Below, piece after piece: positions 8,898-17,766 of a stretch of 64,000 bases of DNA (positions are counted from its first letter, which is position 1; each line of letters opens with the position of its first letter). A program made the position numbers and the translations under genes. Source of the DNA: JACDAN01 sp963801855 (GTDB taxonomy: Bacteria > Actinomycetota > Thermoleophilia > Gaiellales > Gaiellaceae); NCBI GenBank assembly GCA_963801855.1, contig CAWDGK010000004.1, forward strand, positions 295,851 through 359,850, given 5' to 3'. The notes beneath the pieces are model-generated. The model had not been told where the DNA came from. It ran no database searches and worked only from the letters and a program-made list of their open reading frames with translations.

Positions 8898-10108
8898 GCA
8901 TCGACATCCGGGTCTGCGGCCCGGGGGACCTCCCGGGCGCCCTCGCTCCGATCTTCCACTACTTCGGGCGCACGCCGGACGAGAAGACGATGGAGCGCTT
9001 CGGGCCGATCCTCCCGCCCGACCGCGTTCACGCCGCCTTCGAGGACGGCGAGGTCGTCGGCAGCGGCGGGGTCTTTCCGTTCGAGACCAGCGTCCCCGGC
9101 GGCGGCTTCGTGAACGCCGCCGGCGTCACGCTCGTCGGAGTGCTTCCGACGCACCGGCGGCGCGGCGTCTTCAAGCAGCTGATGCAGGCCCAGCTCGAGG
9201 ACGTGCACGAGCGCGGCGAGCCGATCGCGTACCTCTGGGCGTCCGACGACAGCCTGTACGGCCGTTTCGGCTACGGCATCGCGTCGTTCACGCTCAGTTT
9301 TGAAGCGCGCCTAGACCGGACTGTCTTCCATACGGACTTCGAGTTCCGCGGGAGCTTCAGAGCCGTGGACGTCGAGGAGGCCGTGACGGCGTTCGCCCCG
9401 CTGCAGCGGCGGGCCGCGGAGCAGCACCCCGGCATGTTCGTGCGCACCCCGGAGTGGTGGCGCTCCAAGCGCCTGCCCGACCCGGAATGGGCGCGCGGCG
9501 GGGGTGGAGAGATGATCCGGATGCTGCTCGAGCTCGACGGCGAGCCGGCCGGCTATGCCCTCTACCGGCTCCACTGGTCTGCCGACCACGGGGTGCCGAC
9601 GGGCTTCGTGAACGTGATCGAGGCGGCCGGAGTCTCGGACGAGGCGACGCGCGAGCTCTGGCGCTTCCTGCTCGACACCGACTGGATGGACGGGGCGAAA
9701 GCGGAGCTGCTGCCGCTCGATCACGAGCTGCAGCTCCTGGTGTCCGAGCCGCGGAGGCTGAACCTCGCGTTTCGCGACGGCCTCTGGGTTCGTGTCGTCG
9801 ATGTCGAGGCGGCGCTCAACGCGCGGACGTTCAAGCCGGGCGAGCCCGTCGTCCTCGATGTGCAGGACGAGCTCTGCCCCTGGAACGCCGGAAGCTGGCG
9901 CGTCGGGCCGGAGGGAGCCGAGCGCACCGACGCGCGGGCGGAGCTCTCGCTGCCCGTGACCTCCCTCGGCTCGGTCTACCTCGGCGGCTTCGGCTTCGGC
10001 GAGCTGGCGCGGTCGGGCCGCGTGGAGGAGCTCGACGAGGGCGCGCTCGACAGGGCGGACGCGCTCTTCCGCACCGATCGCTACCCGTGGTGCCCGGAGA
10101 TCTTCTGA
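8894..10108 (+). CDS. Eis-like GNAT N-acetyltransferase
   Basis: A 404-residue protein with the three-part Eis architecture: an N-terminal GNAT domain with the acetyl-CoA loop VLPTHRRRGVFKQLM and ASDDSLYGRFGYGIAS, a second GNAT-like domain, and a C-terminal sterol-carrier-protein fold (LWVRVVDVEAALNAR ... SLGSVYLGG). Eis relatives acetylate multiple amines of aminoglycosides or protein lysines. The GTG start overlaps the pcrA stop (GTGA). The 3' end overlaps the convergent kinase gene by 28 nt. Adjacency to an APH-like kinase is suggestive of detoxification, but the substrate is unknown. Confidence 0.85.
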   Translation: MSIDIRVCGPGDLPGALAPIFHYFGRTPDEKTMERFGPILPPDRVHAAFEDGEVVGSGGVFPFETSVPGGGFVNAAGVTLVGVLPTHRRRGVFKQLMQAQLEDVHERGEPIAYLWASDDSLYGRFGYGIASFTLSFEARLDRTVFHTDFEFRGSFRAVDVEEAVTAFAPLQRRAAEQHPGMFVRTPEWWRSKRLPDPEWARGGGGEMIRMLLELDGEPAGYALYRLHWSADHGVPTGFVNVIEAAGVSDEATRELWRFLLDTDWMDGAKAELLPLDHELQLLVSEPRRLNLAFRDGLWVRVVDVEAALNARTFKPGEPVVLDVQDELCPWNAGSWRVGPEGAERTDARAELSLPVTSLGSVYLGGFGFGELARSGRVEELDEGALDRADALFRTDRYPWCPEIF

Positions 10109-10998
10109 TCCTCGAGCACCTCCGCGAGCCAGCGCCGGGCTTCCAGGACGAGCACGCGATTCGTCTCCAGCGTGTAGTAGGCCAGCGCGATCAGCGACTG
10201 AGAGAGCGCCCAGCCTCGAGCTCGAGTCCAGGTCGCCTCGTCGACCGCCGCGGCGGCTCGGAAGGCGTCGCGAGTCTCGGCGGAGAAAACCTTCCAGGCG
10301 ACCATCACGTCGCACGCGGGATCACCGACGCCGAGGCCGCCCCAGTCGATGACGGCCGTTAGCCGTCCGTTTTCGACCAGGAGGTTCCGCGCGTCGAGAT
10401 CCCCGTGGATCCAGACGGGAGGGCGCTTCCGCACCGGCGCCCGTAGAGCTGACTCCCAGATCGCGGTCACCGCGTCAGCGTCGACCGTCGCATTCAGAGA
10501 GGCGATTGCGGCCCGCGTCGCTTCGTCGCGCATCGCCAGGGGCTCGCCCCGGCCGAAGTTGTGCTCGCCGGGTTCGGGGCCGCCTGCCGGGTCGATCCCC
10601 TGCAGGGCGGCCAGGAACCGCGCGAGGTCGGTCGCCAGCCGGCCCGAGTCGGTGACGCCTTCGACCGTTGCGTTCTCACCCGCCAGCCAGCCGTACACGG
10701 ACCACGGAACGGGAAAGCCCTCGGCGGGCAGCCCCACCGCCACCGGGATCGGGACGGCGAGCGGCAAGGCTGGCGCGAGTACGGGCAGCCACCGGCGCTC
10801 CTTCTCCAGTCGCTCGCTTGTCCTCTTCCTCCGCGGCAGCCGCACGACCAGCTCGTCGCCGAGCCGGTAGAGCGCGTTCTCCGTCCCGCGTGGCATGACC
10901 GGCTCGATCGGAAGGTCGGCCCACTGTGGAAACTGGCCCCCGACGAGCCGCGCTACGAGAGGGAGATCGATGTCGATCTCGTCGACGTGCATCCTCAT
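10081..10998 (-). CDS. Aminoglycoside phosphotransferase (APH)-family kinase
   Basis: A 305-residue APH-fold kinase. Catalytic loop WIHGDLDARNLLVENG (Brenner motif HGDxxxxN) and metal-binding VIDWGGLGVGDPACD are intact, and an N-lobe ATP-site segment (GTENALYRLGDELVVRLPR) is present. Family members phosphorylate aminoglycosides, homoserine, macrolides or other small molecules; sequence does not settle which. It is convergent with and overlaps the Eis-like gene. ATG at 10998 gives a normal family length. Confidence 0.8.
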   Translation of the reverse strand: MRMHVDEIDIDLPLVARLVGGQFPQWADLPIEPVMPRGTENALYRLGDELVVRLPRRKRTSERLEKERRWLPVLAPALPLAVPIPVAVGLPAEGFPVPWSVYGWLAGENATVEGVTDSGRLATDLARFLAALQGIDPAGGPEPGEHNFGRGEPLAMRDEATRAAIASLNATVDADAVTAIWESALRAPVRKRPPVWIHGDLDARNLLVENGRLTAVIDWGGLGVGDPACDVMVAWKVFSAETRDAFRAAAAVDEATWTRARGWALSQSLIALAYYTLETNRVLVLEARRWLAEVLEDQKISGHHG

Positions 10999-11071
10999 CC
11001 GGCCGACGATGATGCCAGGGGCCGAGAGGCATCTGACGCGCGGCCGCTTGCCCGCGAGAGGTGAATGGCCG

Positions 11072-13028
11072 CTAGACGGTCGCGGGCTCGGGCACCGAGC
11101 CGTCCTTCAGGCGAACCAGAGCTTCCTCGAAGTCCTCGTGCGTGACGGCGGGCGTCGGCGCCGACGAGTCCCGCGCCATGGCGACGAGAGCGGCCTCCTG
11201 CGCGAGCGCCTTGAGGTCGGCCGGGGACATCCCCTCGCTCGACCGGGCCAGGTCCTCGAGCCGCACCGCGACCGTCGGCATGCGCGCGGTGTGAAGCTTG
11301 AGGATCGCGAGCCGTCCCGCTTCGTCGGGAAGCCCGAGGACGATCGTCCGGGAGAGCCTGCCGCCTCGGAGAATCGCCGGATCGAGCTGGTCGGGCCGGT
11401 TCGTGGCGCCGATCGAGGAACACACCGCGCTGGCCCGCGATTCCGTCCATCTCGGAGAGGAGCTGGTTGATCTGGCTGTCGTGCACCTCGATCGCGCCAC
11501 GGCGGCCGGCGATCGCGTCGATCTCGTCGATGAAGATGATCGACGGGCGGTTCTCGCGCGCCCGGTCGAAGAGCTGACGGATGTTCTGCTCGGACTCGCC
11601 CACCCACTTGCTCATCACGTCGGCGCCAGACACGGGATAGAACGACGCGCGCGCCTGCGCCGCGAGCACCTTTGCGATCGTCGTCTTGCCGGTTCCCGGA
11701 GGGCCGGCCAGGAGCAGGCCCGTCGGCGGGTCGACGCCGAACCGGCGCGCCGACTCGGGATCCTCGATCACCGACTGGAGCTGCTGGAGCTGAGCCTTGA
11801 TCGGCGGCGGGAGGATGAGCGAATCCCAGGTCCAGTGCTCGACGGTCGGACGGTCCTGCCCGCCGACCCGCTCGAGGGCGCTCAGGAGCTGTGCTTCGTC
11901 GATCTCGGCCCCCGAGCCGGTCTCGGTCGCCTGCCGGAACACCTCGAGGGCGGCCATCTCGACGACCTTCTCGATCGCGGCCGGCGTCATTCCCTCCGTG
12001 CGCCTGACGAGCTCCTCCAGGTCGATCGCGCCCGTCGGCCGGTCTTCCAGCTCGGTCTCGAAGATCGCGCGGCGCGCCTGGTCGTCGGGAAGGTCGATCC
12101 GGATGTGCCGGTCGAAGCGCCCCGGCCGGATCACGGCGGGGTCGAGATGCTCGATCGAGTTCGTCGCTCCCATGACGAGGAGCTGGCGCTCGTCCCTGTG
12201 CGCCTCCAGGGCGGTCAGGAGCTGGTTGACCGTGCGGCGCGACTCCTGGTCGGGTGTCTTGTCCCGCCGCTGGGCGACGGAGTCGAACTCGTCGAAGAAG
12301 AGCAGGCACGGGAGGTTCTGCAGCGCCGTCTCGAACGCCTTGTCGATGTTGCGGGCCGAGCCGCCGACGAGCGAGGAGACGAGGTCGCCGGTCGAGACGT
12401 GGATCAGGTTCAGGTCGTACTGCCCGGCGATCGCGCGGGCGAAGAACGTCTTGCCGACGCCGGGCGGGCCGTGGAGGAGGATTCCGTTCCACTCGATCCC
12501 GTAGCGCTCCGCCTCGTCGGGGTGCTCGAGCATGAGGCCGACCGTGTCGCGGACTTCCTGCTTGAGGGCGTCCATGCCGCCGACGTCCTCGAAGTCGATC
12601 AGGTCGTCGGGGCTCTCGACGTCGAACTCGCCGCTACCGTCGCCGCCGCCCATCATCCCGCCGAGGCCGAACATCGAGCTTTGCGGTTGTCTGCGGGCCT
12701 TCTTCGCCGGGCGCTTGCGCTCTTTCCCGTTGCTGCTTTGCTCGGGCTCGGGCGGCATCTCGGGCTCCCGCTGGCTGATGTCCACCCACTGGCCGGTCTG
12801 CGGGTCGACCTCGTACGAGCGCATGCCGGCGCCGGAGAAGAGCGTGTCGAAGAGGGGTCCGAAGGGCGAACCGCCAAACGGTGAGCCGGCAGGCTCGCCG
12901 GACTCGGCGCGCCGCATCTCCTCCTCCATCATCTGCTGCTGCGCCTCGCGCATGCGCTTCGCACGCCGGATCGAGCCGACGACGCTCGCGACCATCATGA
13001 TCCCGAAGACGAGGATGAGAATCTCCAC
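11072..13028 (-). CDS. Membrane-anchored tandem AAA+ ATPase (CDC48/FtsH-like), frameshifted
   Basis: Two frames combine into a 651-residue protein. Residues 1-25 form a membrane anchor (ILILVFGIMMVASVVGSI) followed by a charged, Gln/Glu-rich region. AAA module 1 has Walker A GPPGVGKT, Walker B LLFFDEFDS and GATNSIEHLDPA. Module 2 has Walker A GPPGTGKTT, Walker B IIFIDEIDAI and, after the frame change, IGATNRPDQLDPA. One extra base near 11415 breaks the frame; removing it gives GVFLIGATNRPD. No zinc-protease HExxH follows, so it is not FtsH. It is probably a protein-unfolding ATPase of the VCP-like class. Confidence 0.85.
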
Positions 13029-13072
13029 CGGCGCCTAGTACCCAAAGTGGCGCCGCTACAATCCGGCGTCCA

Positions 13073-13145
13073 GGGCGGTTAGCTCAGTTGGGAGAGCACC
13101 AGCTCGACAAGCTGGGGGTCACTGGTTCGAGCCCAGTACCGCCCA
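13073..13145 (+). tRNA. tRNA-Val (GAC)
   Basis: A full cloverleaf can be drawn. Acceptor GGGCGGT pairs with ACCGCCC (13138-13144). The D-arm is AGCTCAGTTGGGAGAGC. The anticodon stem CCAGC/GCTGG encloses loop TCGACAA with anticodon GAC. The T-arm is ACTGG-TTCGAGC-CCAGT. The discriminator is A and the genome continues CCT, so the terminal CCA is not fully encoded. Confidence 0.95.
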
Positions 13146-13151
13146 CCTAAA

Positions 13152-13177
13152 GAAACCCCCGCAGCAACGGGGGTTTC
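13152..13177 (+). terminator. Intrinsic terminator after tRNA-Val
   Basis: A perfect 10-bp stem GAAACCCCCG / CGGGGGTTTC with six-base loop CAGCAA starts a few bases after the tRNA; it is followed by GTCTTAA. The symmetric A/T flanks mean it could work in both directions, including for the convergent methyltransferase gene. Confidence 0.85.
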
Positions 13178-13258
13178 GTCTTAACCGGGTTGATTCTCGT
13201 GCGCAGATCGTGGGCCACTCTTGGGAAGGCGCGCGGGAACATTCCCGGAAGCTGTAGC

Positions 13259-14128
13259 TCAGCCGCGTCGGCCGACGATGAGGCGCAGCGGCGCGTCCCA
13301 GTTGCGCTCGACCTCCCGCGTGTCCCCGAAACCGGCGTGCCGCAGGCGGGCGAGCGCTTCCTCGGAGTCGATCACGGAGCCGCCTGAGCGCACCGTGAAG
13401 AGGTCGTCGACTGCCGACGCCAGCGAATCTTCTTCGCCTCCATGCCGGATACCGACGACGAGCGTCGCGCCCGGCCGCATGATCGCGTAGATCCTGGCGA
13501 GGGCCTCGTCCAGGACGGACTCGGGGATGAAGAAGGACGGCAGCCACACGAGATCGAAGCCGTCGGCATCGTCGAGTTCCTGCACCGTCGTGGGCAGCAG
13601 CGTCACTCGTCCGTCGAGGCCCGCTGCAGCGACGTTCTTCCGTGCGAGCGCGAGCGCCGGCTCCCAGGGCTCGATCCCGACGACGGTCGAGTCGGGAAAC
13701 CTCGTCGCGAGTGCGACGGCCAGCCCGCCGACGCCGGTGCCGACGTCGAGTATCCGAGCGCTTGCGTTCCCGAGCCCCGCGTCCGCTATGAGCCGTGCCA
13801 CGACCGCCGAGGCCGAGCCCTGTGCCTCCAGCAGCACGGGATCCGTGTAGCTCCACGCCCCTGCTCGGGCGGGGTCATCAACCAGATCCAACGCCTGGGC
13901 GAGGTACGAGCGCACGAAGGCAAGCAGCATCGAGCGCTCGCCCTCTTCGAGCCCTTGTACGTGCTCTCGCGCGCCGAGCGCGTCCAACGCTCGGTCAAGC
14001 TGCGCCCGCACGGCCGGATCGCCCTCCACGCCGAGCTGGTCGAGGCGCAGCCGCGCCGCGACGGCGGCCAGTCCCTGCGCGTTCGTCAGAAGCCGGTTGG
14101 AGAGTTCCCACAGCTCTTCGGACGCCAC
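13259..14128 (-). CDS. Class I SAM-dependent methyltransferase with N-terminal helical domain
   Basis: A 289-residue protein. The N-terminal 110 residues are helical and resemble the dimerisation part of O-methyltransferases. Motif I ILDVGTGVGGLAVALATRFP at about 145 binds SAM, followed by GIEPWEPAL (acidic ribose ligand), VTLLPTTVQELDD and a post-II FDLVWLPSFF segment. It probably methylates a small molecule; the substrate is unknown. A single gene, convergent with the tRNA-Val terminator. Confidence 0.8.
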   Translation of the reverse strand: MASEELWELSNRLLTNAQGLAAVAARLRLDQLGVEGDPAVRAQLDRALDALGAREHVQGLEEGERSMLLAFVRSYLAQALDLVDDPARAGAWSYTDPVLLEAQGSASAVVARLIADAGLGNASARILDVGTGVGGLAVALATRFPDSTVVGIEPWEPALALARKNVAAAGLDGRVTLLPTTVQELDDADGFDLVWLPSFFIPESVLDEALARIYAIMRPGATLVVGIRHGGEEDSLASAVDDLFTVRSGGSVIDSEEALARLRHAGFGDTREVERNWDAPLRLIVGRRG

Positions 14129-14206
14129 GCTTGCGACACTACTCCTCGAGCTTGCTATTCGAGGTCGCCCTGGGACTTCTTCGCTCGTCTCGCCGACGCC
14201 TCTAGA

Positions 14207-14791
14207 TCAGTCGAGCTCGTGGGCTCGGATGACCGCCTCGAGTCGCGTGTGAACCTCGAGGCGGCTCATGAGGCTGCGCACGTGGTTCCGGACCGTCTCG
14301 GTCGCGATCCCCAGTTTCCGAGCGATGTCGTCGGTCGAATGGCCCGCGGCCAGATGGCGGAGAACGTCCATCTGGCGGGGCGTGAGGTGAGGGGTTTGCA
14401 AGAGAGCCGGCGGTGGTGCGTCGGCAGGATCGGCCAGGCCGAACACGCCTACGATCGAATCGCCCTTCAGCAACTGCGTCGAGCTGATGTCGACCGGGAG
14501 AAGGCGACCGTCCGCACTCCGAATGGTGACCCTTCCCTCCGAAGCCTCGGTCGTCCCGAGCATCTTGGCTGCGAACTCCTGCCGCGCGAGCGTCAGATAC
14601 TGGGACTCCACCACTTGCCCGAGCTTCCGGCCACGCAGATCACCGAAGTGCTCGACGGCGGCGGCGTTCATCCAGCGGACGGTGCCGGTGTGGTCGAGGA
14701 TGTACGCGGGCACCTTCAGCTTGGCAATCGAGGGCGCGAGATCGGGTGCAATCCGGCGAAGTTCTTGGATGTTGTCGTCGTCAGAAATCAT
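14207..14791 (-). CDS. PAS-domain LuxR-type transcriptional regulator
   Basis: A 194-residue protein. An N-terminal PAS domain (VPAYILDHTGTVRWMNAAA ... GRVTIRSADGRLLPVDIS) is followed by a LuxR/FixJ helix-turn-helix at the C-terminus (LTPRQMDVLRHLAAGHSTDD, then ATETVRNHVRSLMSRL). There is no receiver domain, so the signal is likely sensed by the PAS pocket. The ATG at 14791 is preferred: it leaves a perfect palindrome in the leader. ATG 14803 is the alternative. Confidence 0.8.
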   Translation of the reverse strand: MISDDDNIQELRRIAPDLAPSIAKLKVPAYILDHTGTVRWMNAAAVEHFGDLRGRKLGQVVESQYLTLARQEFAAKMLGTTEASEGRVTIRSADGRLLPVDISSTQLLKGDSIVGVFGLADPADAPPPALLQTPHLTPRQMDVLRHLAAGHSTDDIARKLGIATETVRNHVRSLMSRLEVHTRLEAVIRAHELD

Positions 14792-14795
14792 GAAA

Positions 14796-14811
14796 TGACC
14801 CATGTGGGTCA
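14796..14811. promoter_or_regulatory. Palindrome at the start of the PAS-LuxR gene
   Basis: TGACCCA (14796-14802), two bases, TGGGTCA (14805-14811) is a perfect 7-bp inverted repeat just upstream of the regulator's ATG. Its place over the leader makes it a candidate autoregulatory operator. Binding is inferred from symmetry and position only. Confidence 0.4.
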
Positions 14812-15106
14812 CGACACAGGACCGCCGAAACCGCAAAGGTGGCGCAGGGATGCGAAGCCTGGCCGCAAGGCTTCGTTGCCTCTCTCCTCTCTCGGGGGGT
14901 TCCGGCCCGATGCACTCGTTGAGGGCCGGGGCCCCTGAGAGGCGCGTCGAGCGGGAGGCAGCCTCGTCCCTCACTCACCGACCCTAGCTCTAAGCGCATG
15001 AGATCGAGGCCGCAGCCTGCTACTCTGCGCAGGCAATCTAGAGCGAGTTCGGTTCGCGCAAGGCGCCTTCCCACTTGTTCGTGAGTTATTTGAGGGAGGT
15101 GTTTTT
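14812..15106. other. Intergenic region, promoter and leader of cspA
   Basis: About 295 bases without a convincing gene. It holds the outward regulatory region of the PAS-LuxR gene and the cspA leader. A GCCTGC ... GCAGGC inverted repeat lies near 15014-15035. A strong Shine-Dalgarno GGGAGGT sits at 15094-15100, 6 nt before the cspA ATG. Cold-shock mRNAs often have long structured leaders; nothing more specific can be seen. Confidence 0.5.
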
Positions 15107-15316
15107 ATGGCTAGCGGAACCGTTAAATGGTTTAACGACAGCAAGGGGTATGGCTTCATCACCCCGGACGAGGGCTCCAAGGATCTCTTCGTCCATCACA
15201 GCAACATCGCCGGCGAGGGCTTCAAGAGCCTGACCGAAGGCGCGCGCGTCGAGTTCGAGGAGCGTGAGGGCCAGAAGGGCCCTGAGGCGACGAACGTCGC
15301 GCCACTCAGCCAGTAG
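15107..15316 (+). CDS. cspA: Cold-shock protein (CspA family)
   Basis: A 69-residue single OB-fold protein. RNP1 KGYGFIT and RNP2 DLFVHHSNI are both intact, with the canonical start ASGTVKWFND. It binds single-stranded RNA/DNA and acts as an RNA chaperone. The gene has an excellent ribosome-binding site, a long leader and a GC-rich hairpin just after the stop, so it is probably monocistronic. It is followed by infA, another small OB-fold protein. Confidence 0.97.
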   Translation: MASGTVKWFNDSKGYGFITPDEGSKDLFVHHSNIAGEGFKSLTEGARVEFEEREGQKGPEATNVAPLSQ

Positions 15317-15328
15317 TGGACGTTGAGG

Positions 15329-15357
15329 GCCGCGGCCGCCGTAGAGGCGGCCGCGGC
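15329..15357 (+). terminator. GC-rich hairpin after cspA
   Basis: A perfect 12-bp stem GCCGCGGCCGCC / GGCGGCCGCGGC with loop GTAGA begins 12 nt after the cspA stop. There is no U-tract, but very stable hairpins of this kind commonly end transcripts in high-GC Actinobacteria. Confidence 0.6.
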
Positions 15358-15418
15358 GCTCTCCGAGCCGACGGCGGAGGCTTTACTCTGTAGGTGAACG
15401 CGAAGAGAGGAAGCGGCA

Positions 15419-15637
15419 TTGGGAAAAGAAGAGAAGGTTGAGATGGAGGGCGAGGTCATCGAGGCGCTCCGCAACTCCATGTTCAGGATCCGCCTCGACA
15501 ACGGCCACGAGACCCTTGGCTACTCGGCCGGGAAGATGAAGCGGTACCGCATCCGCCTCTTCCTCGGTGACCGGGTCAAGGTCGAGCTCTCGCCGTACGA
15601 TCTCGCCCGCGGGCGGATCGTCTACCGGTACAGGTAG
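15419..15637 (+). CDS. infA: Translation initiation factor IF-1
   Basis: A 72-residue S1/OB-fold protein, the usual IF-1 length. It starts GKEEKVEMEGEVIEALRN and contains FRIRLDNGHE, SAGKMKRYRIRL and GDRVKVELSPYDL, all standard IF-1 sequence. It starts at TTG (15419), with GAGAGG 8-13 nt upstream as ribosome-binding site. IF-1 occupies the ribosomal A site during initiation. It sits outside the ribosomal-protein operon in which infA often lies (next to rpmJ/rpsM), here beside cspA. Confidence 0.95.
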   Translation: MGKEEKVEMEGEVIEALRNSMFRIRLDNGHETLGYSAGKMKRYRIRLFLGDRVKVELSPYDLARGRIVYRYR

Positions 15638-15652
15638 CCTCGGCGCCTTCGG

Positions 15653-16606
15653 GTGCCGCGCCGGCTACTTCTTCTCTCGTACTTCGAGCCGGACGACGTT
15701 CCGAAGCTGATCCGCGCCATTCGCGCGACCCGAACGCCGCCCGAGACGTCGATCTACGTCGGGAGCTACGGGGTCAATGGACCGGTCAGCCGCCAGGTTC
15801 AGGCACTGAAGCGTGGTCTCTACGCGCCGATCTTCCCGATCAAGCCGACGTCGTTCTGGAGCCGGAGACGGGTCGACGGCGCCGATGACCCTCGGTACGA
15901 GGGGAAGCTTCCGACCCTCACCTCCCTGATGCGGCTCCCCCCGAGGGAGCGCCTGGCGTGGGGGAGGGAGCTCGGCCGGCGCTTTCACGACGAGATCCGG
16001 AGTGCCGAGGCCGACCGCGTGCGAGTCGACGCATGGCAGCTCGACGAGCTCGTCTCCGAGCTCTCCGGTGGCCAGGGCCGCCAATGGCGGGAGTTCACGC
16101 GCGGCGTCCTCCACGGCCTCAACTTCGGGCGGAGCGAGTTCGGCGACGGGCCCCGCATCGGCTTCGTCTGGGCGTCGCTGCAGGCGCTGCGAATCGCAGA
16201 CCTCCGGGTGGATGCCGAGCTGCGGGCATTCTGGAGAGCCCTGGACTCCGCAACCTTCGGGCTCGTGGGCGAGGAGTACCCGCCCTTCACGGGCAACCCG
16301 GAGTCTCGCGCGCACGAGCAGGGAGCCACGCAGCGGCGGCTCGCCCGGTCGCGTGGAGAAATCCGCCGAAGGCTCGCAGCCAGATATGTCGTCGGGATGA
16401 CGCCCGGCTGGCACCTGGCCCGGGGACTCGGAGGAAACGTGAGCCGCGACCCCCGCGCCGAGGTGAACCGCTGGCGCGCCAAATACGTGGACGAACGGGC
16501 GAAGGCGACGGTCGCCGGTTTCGGCGCCTACCACTTCCGTTTCGAGAACAGCTCCGAGCAGGTCATGAAGGACACCCTCGCCGGGCTTGCCCGCGGCCTT
16601 GATTAG
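15653..16606 (+). CDS. Conserved hypothetical protein, 317 aa
   Basis: I do not recognise a family. It starts at GTG (15653) shortly after infA and has no signal peptide or membrane segment. Codon use is normal for the window. Visible features are an N-terminal alpha/beta-like stretch (LLLLSYFEPDDVPKLIRAI ... TSIYVGSYG), an internal RVDAWQLDELVSEL helix, WREFTRGVLHGLNFGR, and a C-terminal FGAYHFRFENSSEQVMKDTL. The gene overlaps the convergent aminotransferase by 4 nt. It is a real gene by length and coding character; function unknown. Confidence 0.65.
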   Translation: MPRRLLLLSYFEPDDVPKLIRAIRATRTPPETSIYVGSYGVNGPVSRQVQALKRGLYAPIFPIKPTSFWSRRRVDGADDPRYEGKLPTLTSLMRLPPRERLAWGRELGRRFHDEIRSAEADRVRVDAWQLDELVSELSGGQGRQWREFTRGVLHGLNFGRSEFGDGPRIGFVWASLQALRIADLRVDAELRAFWRALDSATFGLVGEEYPPFTGNPESRAHEQGATQRRLARSRGEIRRRLAARYVVGMTPGWHLARGLGGNVSRDPRAEVNRWRAKYVDERAKATVAGFGAYHFRFENSSEQVMKDTLAGLARGLD

Positions 16607-17766
16607 CCGAACGCGTCGACCAGGCGCTCGAGCCCGACGTCCAGCGTCGAGTCCGGCACCGCCAGCGAGAGTCGGGCCCACCCCGCGCCGCTTGCCCCGA
16701 ACCCCTCGCCGGGTGCAAGAGCGATTCGAAACTCCGTCAGCAGCCGCTCGGCGGTGAGCCCGTCCGGAAGCCGGAGCCAGACGTAGAAGCTCCCCTCCGA
16801 AACCGGGGGCCGGACACGCGTTGACTGGAGCGCGGCAAGGACACGATCTCGCCGCGCCTCGTAGCGAGCGCGCCGCTCTTCGACGGACTCCTGCGGACCG
16901 GTGAGCGCCGCGATGCCGGCCTCCTGCACCGCGGTGAAGATTCCGGCGCGGACGTGGTCTTGTAGGAGATCCACCCGCGCGACGATCTCCGCATTGCCGA
17001 CGACGAACCCGAGCCGCCATCCCGCCATCCCGTAGGTCTTCGACATCGAGAACATCTCGACGCCGACCTCCCTGGCCCCGGGCTCGGCGAGGAAGCTCTC
17101 CGGCCTTCGTCCGTCGAACATCAGGTCGCCGTAGGCGAAGTCGTGGACGACGGCTGCGCCGCTCTGCTCCGCGTAGCGCACGACCTCTTCGAAGAGACCG
17201 GGTGGCGCGGCCACCGCGCAAGGGTTCGACGGGAAGTTGAGGTAGACGGCGGAAACGTCCTTCCGCGGCGCCCCGGCGAGATCAGGGGCCCAGCCGGCCT
17301 CCGGGTCCAAGCGGAGCGGGAGAAGGCGAGCGGCCGCGAGCGCGACGCCGGAGGGGTAGTCGGGATAGCCGGGGTCGGGCAAGAGGATCCCGCTGCCGCG
17401 CTCGGCGAGGACGAGCGCGAGCTCCACGAGCGCGGTCTTCGTGCCAGGCACCACCGCCACCTCGGTCTCCGGATCGAGCACGACGCCGTACTCGTCCCGG
17501 TACCGGGCCGCGATCGCCTCGCGCAGCTCCGGCAGGCCGCGGAAGGGCGGGTAGCCGTGAGCGCTCATCTTCTGAGCCGCTTTCGACAGCCGCTCGGCGA
17601 CGTGAGCTGGAGGGCCGACCTCGGGATTGCCGCGGCCTAGATCGAGGAGCGGCTCGCCGTCCTCACTCGCGGCGTGGGCGACGCGCGCGAGCAGCGCCGT
17701 GAAGTACTGCTCGGGCAGCCGCTCGAGCCGAGCCGGCCGGGATCGCAAAGGGAGGGTTTGGCGCAT
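16603..17766 (-). CDS. PLP-dependent class I/II aminotransferase
   Basis: A 387-residue fold-type I aminotransferase. Visible landmarks are HGYPPFRGLPELREAIA, the phosphate-binding VVPGTKTALVELALVL, YLNFPSNPCA, DFAYGDLMFDG (Asp contacting the PLP nitrogen, Tyr to O3'), and the Schiff-base lysine in FSMSKTYGMAGWRLGF. It resembles LL-diaminopimelate/succinyl-DAP-type aminotransferases, but the substrate is not certain. The ATG at 17766 lies inside the left terminal inverted repeat of a 164-bp repeat, so the element supplies the first six or so codons and the upstream region. Confidence 0.85.
   Translation of the reverse strand: MRQTLPLRSRPARLERLPEQYFTALLARVAHAASEDGEPLLDLGRGNPEVGPPAHVAERLSKAAQKMSAHGYPPFRGLPELREAIAARYRDEYGVVLDPETEVAVVPGTKTALVELALVLAERGSGILLPDPGYPDYPSGVALAAARLLPLRLDPEAGWAPDLAGAPRKDVSAVYLNFPSNPCAVAAPPGLFEEVVRYAEQSGAAVVHDFAYGDLMFDGRRPESFLAEPGAREVGVEMFSMSKTYGMAGWRLGFVVGNAEIVARVDLLQDHVRAGIFTAVQEAGIAALTGPQESVEERRARYEARRDRVLAALQSTRVRPPVSEGSFYVWLRLPDGLTAERLLTEFRIALAPGEGFGASGAGWARLSLAVPDSTLDVGLERLVDAFG

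Noticed and set aside
10081..10108. A possible gene-call error where the Eis-like and APH-like genes overlap tail to tail by 28 nt.
   Set aside because: Both C-termini look normal for their families, and short convergent overlaps recur throughout this window.
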